Shown here one piece after another: positions 13,010 to 23,468 of a DNA stretch of 64,000 nt. Location of the stretch: NCBI GenBank assembly GCA_037576215.1, contig JBANDB010000012.1, forward strand, positions 1,984,001-2,048,000, given 5' to 3'. Origin of the DNA: Armillaria gallica. Lineage: Eukaryota > Basidiomycota > Agaricomycetes > Agaricales > Physalacriaceae. Under the pieces are notes generated by a model that saw only the letters and a list, made by a program, of their open reading frames with translations, did no database searches and had not been told where the DNA came from. How positions within the stretch are numbered: the first letter of the stretch is position 1; the number at the start of each line of letters is the position of its first letter. Both the position numbers and the translations under genes were made by a program.

Positions 13010-13374
13010 TCGAAGGTCATGACACGACATCAGGCATGGTCCCTCATCTCAGTTCAAGGGCTCGTCTCACATCTCTAGCATATCTAATCCGTTGTGGAGT
13101 ATCTTTCTGTTGTATGGAAGGCGCCTGATTGCGCAAGTGATGTATCTCTTTGATTCTCAGCAGCAGCTGTCAGTAAAGCCGATCAAGCAGTGGGAATGGT
13201 AGCACTTCATATCAGTTCGCCTCATGCTAAGGACAGCAAACGGCCCTCTTCCCCCGTTATATGGTGCCTCAGTGCATGCATTTGCGCACATCCTCATCTC
13301 TAAGGCCGATCTGTTCGGTTGCTGGAAGAGGTCAAAACTCTTCGCTGCGAGATACCCACTCGTCGTCTTCCATC
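13010..13374 (+). repeat. Duplicated GH55 5' flank (copy 3)
   Basis: Starting at about GGTCATGACACGACATCAGG, the sequence matches 2415-2830 upstream of copy 2 and, more weakly, 17370-17788 upstream of copy 4. It marks the other edge of the inserted block and presumably holds the copied promoter. Confidence 0.7.
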
Positions 13375-16300
13375 ATGTATTCCCTTTCAATACCGGGCTT
13401 GGTTCTCGCACTTTTATTTGCCGTGCTTTCAGTGACGCCCTCGAAGTCGACAGCAATACCCGACGAGTCATCGACCCGTGAACCGTTCTGGCTCGAAGTC
13501 ATCAAACATCAAGGTACCTCCCCCTTCAATCCTGATCCAGAATCATATCAGGTTTTCCGCAACGTCAAGGATTTCGGTGCCGTGGGCGATGGTCAACACG
13601 ATGATACAGAGGCAATCAAGTGCTTATCAAGTGTTTCAATCAGAAGTATTGTTCTCGCTAATCATAGACACAGTCAGGCTATCTCTCAAGGTAACCGATG
13701 CGGAGAGGGAGAATGCAATTCTTCTACCACCACACGGGCCGTTGTTTATTTTCCAGCGGGGTATGTATCTCCTCACGTTCTATTCTGGTACTAGATTTTA
13801 ACGTGATGCAATGACGCAGGACATATCTCGTCTCAAACTCGATTATAGCCTACTATGGCACCCAGCTCATTGGCGACCCCAAAAATCGGCCAACGTTGCT
13901 AGCTGCAGAGTCCTTCAACGATCTCGCTGTTATCGGTGAGTTGCTCGTCATGGAAATCCCTGTATAATATTGACTATGACTGTTCAGATGCTGACCCTTA
14001 CCCTCCTGTGCATTGGTACGCGTCCACCAACAATTTGTGAGTATCGTTGACCTTCTACCCATGATGTACCGCTTATATCTACCTTAGCTTACGTTCTGTG
14101 AGGAACTTTGTAATCGACGTCACACGGTAAGTCCAGCGTGTAGACTTCATCTCTTCGACGGCTAAGCATATGTCAGGGTACCTGCCGAGAAGTCTCAAGG
14201 CACGGGTATCCACTGGCAAGTAGCACAAGCCACTTCGCTTTTCAACATCAAATTTGTGATGTCCTCCGCTCCTAACACAGCTCACCAAGGGTAAGATTTC
14301 CCTTCCCTTAGCACTATTGGCCTTTCTGATACAGCTTCTCTGCAGGATCTGGATGGAGGATGGAAGGCATGTTTTCTCTTCACCGCCGCCTGGGTGAACT
14401 GTTAAATTTAAGACTCAATGATTAGTGGTGGCCTCATATCGGATCTTGAGTTCGATGGAGGTTTGTCTTGAATTTCAATACTTTGCCAATCAATCCAAGT
14501 TCACGCAACGTAGGGAAATACGGGATGTGGGTAGGCAATCAGCAGTCTGTCAACATTTCTCCCAATCCTGTCTGCTTCGCTCAGTCTTATATCCAAGGTT
14601 CACCGTTCGCAATGTCGTATTCAACGGGGTTAACACCGCTGTCTTTGCTTCGTGGAACTGGGGTCAGTGGTCAATTTTCGAGTTCATTTCAGACCGCTCT
14701 TCTCATCAGCATTGCAGGGTGGACATATCAAGGCGTGACCATCAACAATTGCCAAGTCGGTTTTGATATAACGACTGGTGGGGTGGCTGCGAACACTCAG
14801 GTACGGTCTGAGCTTTCTTTCTAGAGACCCACAGTTCACGTTTTACCAGACTGTAGAAGCTGAAGCGATCATCGATGCCACTGTCAATCAGACGGAAATA
14901 TTCGTGCGCACATCTGCTGCTAGTAACGGAACCCTTGACGGATCTCTCGTCCTGCAAAATATTCAACTAACCAACGTCCCTGTCGCTGTTGGTACGCTGG
15001 ATGGAGCGATCGTTCTTCCAGGAAATGACCTGGAGACCGAAACCATTCGGTCTTGGGCTCAAGGCAACATATACACTAGCTCAAATCCCGAAGGAAGGTT
15101 CATCCAAGGGAATATCGATGTCCCTGCAATCCCCACGACTCTCCTTGACCGTGGCGGAAAGGTAGTTGGACGTGTGCATCCGCAGTATGTAAATATTCCA
15201 GTAAGCGGGTTCGTCAGTGTCAAAGATCACAACGCGACGGGAGATGGAAGGTTTGCATATGGTCACCTTTCATCGATGTTTTTTCGTCTTACAATGTCTG
15301 TTTTAGCACGGATGATACACAAGCAATTCAATCAGTGTTGAACGCTGTAAGCTGACTTTCTTCCTCGATATGCTTGTTACCCTCTTACGCGGGACGAATC
15401 TCAGAATTGCGACAGCAAGATTATTTTCTTCGATGCCGGAGTGTATATCATCACTACCACGGTCACTATTCCCGCGGGTTGTCGTTTGGTTGGCGAGGCC
15501 TGGTCCGAGATTTCAGGGACGGGTGACTACTTCAAGGACGTCGAAAATCCAAAGGTGATGGTGCGCGTTGGCGAGCCAAGATCTGAGGGATCCATTGAAA
15601 TCACCGATATCATATTCAGGTATGGTATTTCCCGGACTAGAAATGTGTTACGCGTCTGACATAAATAATCTAGCACCATCGGTCCCGGTAAGCTGCCTGT
15701 TGATCATAAGAGAATCATCATGCTGATTGTCTTAGCTCCTGGTGCTATTGTACTTGAATGGAATGTTCGTGGCCATGACGACAAACTTGCAGGTCCGGGA
15801 ATGTGGGATAGCCATATCATGTAAGTTATTTATATGTTTTGCGCTCAAGTATTAACGGTCGTCGTCCAACTATCTAGCCTTGGAGGATGTAAGTTTATTT
15901 TCCTATATACGGTGTATGATCATAACTCATGGCTATCTTTCAGACGAGGGTTCTGGTATGGATTCGACATACTGCCCAGTGGGAAGCGAAGATATTTCAT
16001 GCGCGCCTGCTTTCTTGGGACTGCATTTGACGTCGGAGGCTACGGCGTATTTAGAGGCAAGCTTTTTCCCAATATAGTAAGTAGTAGGAGGATGCGCTGA
16101 CTTTGTAACTTTCAGGGAACGTGGGTTTGGCTCGCGGATCACGACCTCGACGGGGACGGCGTGACCCAGGCGACACTCTTCTCTGGCCGAGGAATCTTAT
16201 CGGAATCTCGCGGTCCTGTGTGGATGGTTGGGACAGGTTCGTACTATAAGTTTCCTTTGCATCATTTGAAACACCCTGACTGATTTTCTGTAGCTTGTGC

Positions 16301-16893
16301 GTAACATGCGCAACAGATGTAGTGTATAACTGAACCTTTCACAGCCGAACACCATTCCCTTTATCAATACAATCTTGTGAATGCAGGAGACCATTATATG
16401 GGTTTAATCCAGACCGAAACTGTGGGTCGTCTCCAGCGTTTTATGTATTCCTATCTTGACGTGACTATCTTATTTCTCTAGCCTTACTATCAGCCGGTTC
16501 CCCCTGCTCCTGGTCCTTTCGGTATCCATGATGGTTACAATGATCCTGTATTCGATTCGAACACCACCAGCGCTTGGGCTCTACGGGTCCAGTCATCGCA
16601 TGACATTTTTATCTTCGGTCAGTCCTTTTAATTTTTCATTCCAGAGGTACTCACAATACATCCTAGGTGCCGCACTCTACAGTTTTTATAACAACTACTC
16701 GCAATCCTGCCTCACAACCGCGTCATGTCAACCCCAGATCGTAGACATTTCATCAGATAGCGAAGTGTACATATCTTCGTTGTCCACTGTTGGGGCGACG
16801 TATCAAGTTAGTGTTGACCAGACGCCAGTTGTTGATCATGGCGCGAACGCAAATGGGTTTGCACAAACAGTAACCTATTGGAGTTCGAATTAA
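13375..16893 (+). CDS. GH55 exo-beta-1,3-glucanase, copy 3 (complete)
   Basis: Secreted GH55 enzyme, closest to copy 2. The ATG at 13375 starts the signal peptide MYSLSIPGLVLALLFAVLS. The first-half motif is DFGAVGDGQHDDTEAI; the second-half motif is NATGDG joined across an intron to TDDTQAIQSVLN. GTWVWLADHDLDGDGVTQA and SEHHSLYQYNLVNAGDHY follow, ending GFAQTVTYWSSN and TAA. One exon differs from copy 2: DADPYPPVHWYAS replaces the longer DVNPYIILGNGAQWYAS, an in-frame loss of four residues. Micro-exons are at 15674-15687 and 15878-15888. No frame damage found. Confidence 0.93.
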
Positions 16894-17788
16894 ATGAATA
16901 GTCTCAACAAAACTGGATTGTTTCACCCTGGCCACTATAGATTTACCTTTACCTGGTAGTGCAGAATTATACATAATTCGTGTGCGAAAATGAGGGAAGC
17001 CGGATGTGAGCAGGCTACAAAGAGAGCCGAGTTGAGTAGCCAGAGGTTTGACTGGGAAGAAAAACTTTCCACTAAAGGTCTATTTGAGATAGAGATCAAG
17101 GGGATTCAAACCTGGTGATTCGCGTCGATTTAGGTGAAATCGGGTTTCACGATGATTTCCGTGAGTTCGACAAGTTGGAAACATTCCTGACGGCCATGAG
17201 ATCACATTCAAGAAATTACAAGTTGCACTGACTGATCTTCGCCTCTGGCGCGTACACTTTATAGAATTTCCAACTAGACTTTCCGATGACGTCAACTATA
17301 CACTGTTTGAAATTCATCCAACTTCGGCATAAGGCACTGCGCCCGGGCCGCCTAACTTCCTGAGCCTCGCTTCGCTTCGCCACGCTTCAACTTCGTTCAT
17401 CGATATCCATCTCTGGCACATCTCATTCTGCTCCTCAGAGCGTCTGCCGTAGTACAAGCGCATTCTTAAACTGGAGGCCATCTGGTGAAATATCTCCGCG
17501 ATCCTCAGTCCGCGACGACTTATGTACAGTCCTCAGCGGAGAACTGCTGCTCGGTTAAAAGCTGATTAACTGACTACAAAGTAAACCTGTTTGGGAAAAT
17601 CTCTACACTCAATATCGGCTTGCCTGACCCGTCGACGGCGTCAGATGTCTCTTTTCCGCCGTATGGTACCGCGGCGTACGTATTTTCGGATTCTTGCTTC
17701 TATTGTAGTTCAATGAAAGGCCAATCTATTGGCCGTCGAATGGGAGAGAAATTCCCTGTTGTGAACCGCCCTATTGTCCTCCTTCATC
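16894..17788. other. GH55 intergenic spacer 3-4, no gene
   Basis: The first about 130 bases match the 3' flank of copy 2 as far as the AGAGAGCCGAG string. The second half resembles the 5' flanks of copies 2 and 3. No coding region seen. Confidence 0.6.
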
Positions 17789-20700
17789 ATGATTTTCTTC
17801 GTGATACAAGGCTTGCTCATTCTATGTGCGGCAGTGACGCCTTCAAAGTCGGCAGCAACAGCCAACGAGACGTACCCTGGAGAACCTTTTTGGCTTGAAG
17901 CTATCAAACATCAAGGAACTTCCCCGTTCAACCGTGATCCAGGATCCTACCAGGTTTTTCGCAACGTCAAGGATTTTGGAGCCGTTGGCGACGGGAAACA
18001 CGACGATACAAAAGCTATCAAGTATTAGATCTTCCGTTCCGAGCTATATCATTCTCGCTTATCACACATGCAGTCGCGCTATCTCTCACGGTAAGCGATG
18101 CGGAGGGGGGAAATGCAGATCTTCAACCACCACCCGCGCCATCGTTTACTTTCCGGCGGGGTATGTCTCCTCCTTATTTTTTACTCTTAACACCGTGACA
18201 CAACGATGCCAGGACATATCTCGTTTCAAAATCAATCATAGCCTACTATGCTACGCAGCTCATCGGTGACCCTAAAAATCCACCAACGCTGCTAGCTTCA
18301 AATTCTTTCAACGACATGGCTGTTATCGGTGAGTTGTTCTACATACTTTCCCCTAGAGCGTCGACCATATTCATTCAGATGTTAACCCTTACATTCCTAT
18401 GGGAAATGGTGCCCAGTGGTACACGCCCACCAACAATTTGTGAGTTCATTGACTGTCCACATATGAGGCTCCATTTATATCTACCGTAGTTTCCGTTCTG
18501 TGAGAAACTTCGTAATCGATGTTACACGGTAAGTTTGGTCTTTTTGAGTCACCCTTCGACGCTAAGTATCTGTCAGGGTACCTGCCGAGAAGTCTCAAGG
18601 TACAGGTATACATTGGCAAGTAGGACAAGCCACATCGCTTTTCAACATCAAATTTGTGATGTCTTCCGCTCCCAACACTGCTCATCAAGGGTAAGATTTC
18701 CCTTCCGTTAGCACTGTTGGGTTTGTCTGATACAACTTCTCTGCAGGATCTGGATGGAGAATGGAAGGTACGTTTTCTGTTGGTCCGAACTACCTGAGTG
18801 GACGAACAACCTAACAATTGAATTTCTCAGTGGTGGGCTCATGTCGGATCTTGAGTTCAATGGAGGTTTGTCTTGGTTTTCAGTACTTTGTGAATCGATT
18901 TAAGTTCGTGCAACATAGGGAAATATGGGATGTGGGTCGGCAACCAGCAGTCAGTCAAGATTTCTTCCGATACTGTCAGCTTCGCTCAGTTTTCTTTCTC
19001 AGATTCACCGTTCGCAACGTCACATTCAACGGGGTCAACACCGCTGTCTTTGCTATGTGGAACTGGGGTATGAGGCTGAGGATTTGACTTTCATTTTCAG
19101 ACTGCTGGTCTCATCAGCGTTATAGGGTGGACATTCCAAGGCGTGACGATTCACAATTGCCAAGTCGGATTTGATCTAATGACTGGAGGCAAAACGTTGG
19201 GGAGACAGGTAGGCGTCTTAAGCCTGTTTTTCCGAGGCTCACCGCTCTGCCCAGACTGTAGGTGCTGAAGCGATCATCGATGCCACGGTCAAACAGACGG
19301 AAGTATTCGTTCGCTCATCCGCTGCTAGTAACGGATCCCTTGACGGATCTTTAGTTTTGCAAAATATTCAGCTAACTAACGTTCCTGTCGCTGTTGGTAC
19401 TGGGGATGGAGCGATCGTTCTGCCAGGAACTCGCCTGGGGATCAAAACCATTCGGTCTTGGGGTCAAGGCAACGTTTACACCGGCTCAAATCCAGATGGA
19501 AGATTTATTCAAGGGCAGTTCGACGTTCCTGCAATGCCTGCGTCTCTTCTTGACGGTGATGGAAAGGTAGTCGGACGGGTGCATCCCCAGTATGAAGATA
19601 TTCCGGTGACCGGCTTCGTCAGCGTCAAGGATCACGGTGCGAAGGGAGATGGAAGGTTTGCGCACGGTTACCTTTCAATGTTCATTCCTCTTACCATCTC
19701 TGTTCTAGGACGGACGATACACGTGCAATTCAATCAGTGTTGAACAAAGTAAGCAGACCTTCTTCCTTGATGCGTCAATTGCCTGCTTATGCCAGACGAA
19801 TCTCAGCATTGCGACAGCAAGGTTATCTTCTTCGATGCTGGCGTGTACATCATCACTACCACGCTCACTATTCCCACGGGTTGTCGTTTGGTTGGCGAGG
19901 CTTGGTCAGAGGTTTCAGGAAAGGGGGACTACTTCAAGGACGTCGAAAATCCAAAGGTGATGGTGCGTGTTGGCGAGCCGGGATCTAGGGGAGCCGTTGA
20001 AATCACCGATATCATATTCAGGTATTGCTTCTCTCGAATTGGAGATATACTACGCGTCTGACATGAATAAAATAGCACTATCGGACCCGGTAAGATCCCT
20101 GTTGATTGTAAGGGAATCACCAGGCTAACTGTCTTAGCTCCTGGTGCTATTGTACTTGAGTGGAATGTTCGTGGCCACGACGATAACCTTGCAGGACCGG
20201 GGATGTGGGATAGTCATATTATGTACGTTATCTATATGTTTTGCCCTTAAGTATTGTCGGTTGACGTACACATCCCAAGCCTTGGAGGATGTAGGTTTAT
20301 TTCACTATATCTGACCGTAAAACAAAAACTTACTTTCTGTTTCAGCCGAGGGATCTGCGATGGATTCAGCGCACTGTCCAAAGGGAAGTGAAGCAATTTC
20401 ATGTGCGCCGGCTTTCCTGGGATTGCATTTGACGTCGGAGGCTACCGCGTTTTTGGAGGTAAGGCTTATCTCGAAGATGGTAGTTCAGGATTAGCTGATT
20501 CTGTAAATTTCAGGGAACGTGGGTTTGGCTCGCGGATCATGACCTCGACAAGGATGGCGAGGCTCGAGTGACTCTCTTCTCTAGCCGAGGGATCTTGTCG
20601 GAGTCTCGCGGTCCTGTGTGGATGGTTGGAACAGGTTCGTACTACAAGTTTCCTCTACAACATTTGAAGAGGGTTGACTGATTTTCTGCAGCTTGTGCGT

Positions 20701-21291
20701 AACACTCGCAACGAACGTAGGGTATAACTGAACTTTTCGCAGCCGAACACCATTCCCTCTATCAATATAACCTTGTGAATGCAAAGGACCATTATATGGG
20801 TTTAATCCAGACCGAGACTGTGGGTCCCCTTCAGCGTCTTCAGTATTCCTGTCTCAACTATGACTTTTTATCTAGCCGTACTATCAGCCGGTTCCCCCTG
20901 CTCCTGGTCCTTTCGGTATCCATGATTGCTACAACGATCCCGTATTCGATTTCGACACCATCAGCGCTTGGGCGCTACGGGTCCAATCATCACATAACAT
21001 TTTTATTTTTGGTCAGTCCTTCGAATATTTCTATTCCAGAAGTGCTAACAATACTATCTTCCAGGTGCCGGACTGTACAGTTTTTTCAACAACTACTCGC
21101 AATCCTGCCTCGCAACCGCTTCATGTCAACCCCAGATTGCAGACATTTCATCGGACAGCGAAGTGTACATGTCTTCGCTGTCCACTGTTGGGGTGACATA
21201 TCAAGTTAGTGTTGACCGGACGCCAGTTGTCCATCACGGTGCCAACGCGAATGGGTTTGCACAAACAGTAACCTATTGGAGTTCGAAATAA
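17789..21291 (+). CDS. GH55 exo-beta-1,3-glucanase, copy 4 (complete)
   Basis: Secreted GH55 enzyme. The ATG at 17789 gives a shorter signal peptide, MIFFVIQGLLILCAAVTPSK. Motifs are DFGAVGDGKHDDTKAI in the first half and DHGAKGDG joined to TDDTRAIQSVLN in the second. Blocks GEAWSEVSGKGDYF, GMWDSHII, GTWVWLADHDLDKDGEARV and SEHHSLYQYNLVNAKDHY are present; the C-terminus is GFAQTVTYWSSK and TAA. Micro-exons are at 20076-20089 and 20280-20290. More diverged than copies 2 and 3 are from each other, so it comes from an earlier duplication. All traced junctions keep frame. Confidence 0.92.
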
Positions 21292-21573
21292 ATACTCCAG
21301 AACGCTTGTAGTCTGACTGTCGTTCGTTGATTCAGGACTGTAATTTGCTTCCGCGGATACCTAAATAGCCCCTGTCTTTGCACATGACTTTTGACTGGCG
21401 ACGTCGCGGAAACTCCGAGGAGGAGCCGGCGCTTCGCTGTCTCTGACCACTATGGCACTGCTCCTTCCTTTCTTTTGAATTGTTCAGCTATCTCTGCACC
21501 GCTCTTCTAAGCGCAGGTGGTCATTCGTGCATCCCAGCTTTTATTTATCTTATCTTTATTCGCGTGGGACCTC

Positions 21574-22046
21574 ATGTTCCCAGTCACAGCATCAACATCA
21601 GATATTGCCGGCGTGACACCAGCAGGCGAGCATACCACTCCCAGTACCAGCACCACCAACACGACAGAGAGCCAATTTCCCTTCTTCCCCAGCACTACCG
21701 AGTCGAAGACCATGTCTAGACCTCAAGTTCGCATCACTGACAAGAAGGCGGATGTCTTCCTGTACAAATCCCGTAGAGCGTCGCCTCGCCGAGTCGAAAG
21801 AAAATGCAGCTGCTGTAAGCACAGAGGAAAGTGTTCTTGCAAATGCTGCTGCAAAAGGCGAAGGAAGCATCATTACGAGAAGGACTTGAGTGAGTTCTGC
21901 TCGTCCTGCTTCTACGCTAACGGTCTGACCGCATCACAGCACGCGATTTCTTCCTCATCATTGCCCTGTGCTTCGTTGCTGCCTGCCTGCTTATCTCCTT
22001 CATACGGCCGGTCGCTTTTTCTCGTGTTCTAGAATCATATTTCTAA
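21574..22046 (+). CDS. Small Cys-rich, basic, tail-anchored membrane protein
   Basis: Not a family I recognise. A clean 50-nt intron (21890-21939, GTGAGT...CTAAC...CAG) joins two frames. From the ATG at 21574 the protein has about 140 residues: a Ser/Thr/Pro-rich start, a basic stretch (KSRRASPRRVERK), a cysteine cluster CSCCKHRGKCSCKCCC followed by KRRRKHH, then a single hydrophobic segment FFLIIALCFVAACLLISFI near the C-terminus and a short tail ending in TAA. The frame stays open upstream to 21508, where hydrophobic residues (QLLFILSLFAWDL) could be part of a signal peptide if an unseen exon ends at the CAG before 21517. A start at 21712 is also possible. The cluster could bind metal or be S-acylated next to the membrane. 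It converges on ECO1, with 80 bases between. Confidence 0.55.
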
Positions 22047-22125
22047 ACGTCATGGGACACAACGACAAATCGACAATACAAATGAAATAAACATAACGAA
22101 AATTATCCCACATCCCCGGTCTAGA

Positions 22126-23158
22126 TCACTCTACATAGATCCTTACCCCGCCTCCTCCCCATCGTCGCATGACAGCATTGCCATCCCCAGTAGGTTGCGT
22201 GAACGCCACTTGCCCTTTCCTAGGGTCGAGCACGCAGCCCTGTATAGACGTTCTTGCCGCTGCAGAGAGCAGCTTACTTGCGATGCCCTGTCGTCGATGT
22301 GCTTTGGAGACAAACAGGCGAGGTATGCCGAGTGGTGTAGGAAGAGGTTCGGGATGGCAAAATATTCCTGTGTCAGTGTCGACCACTACAAGGGATTCAG
22401 TGTTTGTAGATGCTGGCGAGTTGGTGGATTCAGCGTTGCCGTGTGGTTCAGCAATAGCCATAGCTGTAGAAATTCTCTCCGCAATGACACATCCGACGAT
22501 CTTTTCCCGTGTAGAAGCAACGCTGGATGAAGGTACCAGGAAGAGAAATGCTCTAGACGCCTGCAAGGTTTCACGACTGAGTGCTGGCGATGACAGCGTT
22601 ATGTTGATAGTGTCGAATAGTTTTGATAGCTGCAAGATTTCATGAGTACACAATAATCGACTGTATAACACCCAGACTCACTTTTGATCCGACTTTTCCT
22701 CCTGCGTCCGCCCTGACACTGATGATTCTGCCTCGTGTCCCATCCTTAAGCATGACACCGCTAGCCACCTCGATGATACCAGCTTTCTCGTTCTCTCGCC
22801 GTTCTTCTCTCCCCCACTCCATGCCTCTCTGTACGCGATTACAGTGTGACCGATGCAGGGCCTCGTCGTCAGGTACACCTTTGGTGTACGACAGCCCGCA
22901 GATCGAGCACGTCCGTATGATAGACTGGTCGATGCAAAAGTGAAGTTGAGTTAGGCTCTTCTGTCTAGACTTGGTGGACTTTGGAATATCTTTTTTCACG
23001 CGCTTGGCGGGTGGCGAGCTGTCGTTCGAGCGTTCTTGAAGCGGTCTCTTTTTGCTCGTGGTTGGTGCCGGAGATGATGACAAGCCAGAGCTGGGGGATG
23101 ATGGAGGGTAAACGCGATTGCGGCGGGCGCTGTACGTGCGCTTGATATTGGAGGGCAT
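22126..23158 (-). CDS. ECO1: Cohesin acetyltransferase Eco1/ESCO
   Basis: N-acetyltransferase that acetylates the Smc3 head during S phase and so establishes sister-chromatid cohesion; nuclear. Exon 1 is 22682-23158 and exon 2 is 22126-22629, with a 52-nt intron in phase 0; 326 residues in all. The N-terminus is Ser/Pro/Lys-rich and disordered. A C2H2-type zinc finger follows at about residues 92-120: QLHFCIDQSIIRTCSICGLS..., with the two cysteines and then H..H in ALHRSHCNRV. The GNAT part holds the acetyl-CoA motif RRQGIASKLL and the ESCO C-terminal signature QVAFTQPTGDGNAVMRRW. Length and domain order fit the fungal family. Confidence 0.93.
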
Positions 23159-23468
23159 AGTAGTAGATGAAGCAAGTGACCGAGGATGGTGGTCAAAGGA
23201 AAAGGTGAGTCAAACAACAACTGCGCGTCGTGACTCAAACAACGCGTCGTGACGCGACTATCACATGATCACGACTTTCTATATATAGTCACAGCAGGTC
23301 ACATTCAAGGGGGAATTCTCCTAAGTACTTAGCAACAACCTAGCGTTTCAGAAACCCTGACAAATGATGCATTAAAAGCAATTTCTATGGGAAATATTAA
23401 CATTCATAGAGCATCGTGTTATACATACACTTTAACCAAAAAACTGCGCCTTTATTTCTATTCAGACG

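Noticed and set aside
21598..21873. Minus-strand frame of 91 codons opposite the Cys-rich gene
   Set aside because: The plus strand gives a proper intron, a basic Cys cluster and a membrane helix; the minus frame has none of these.
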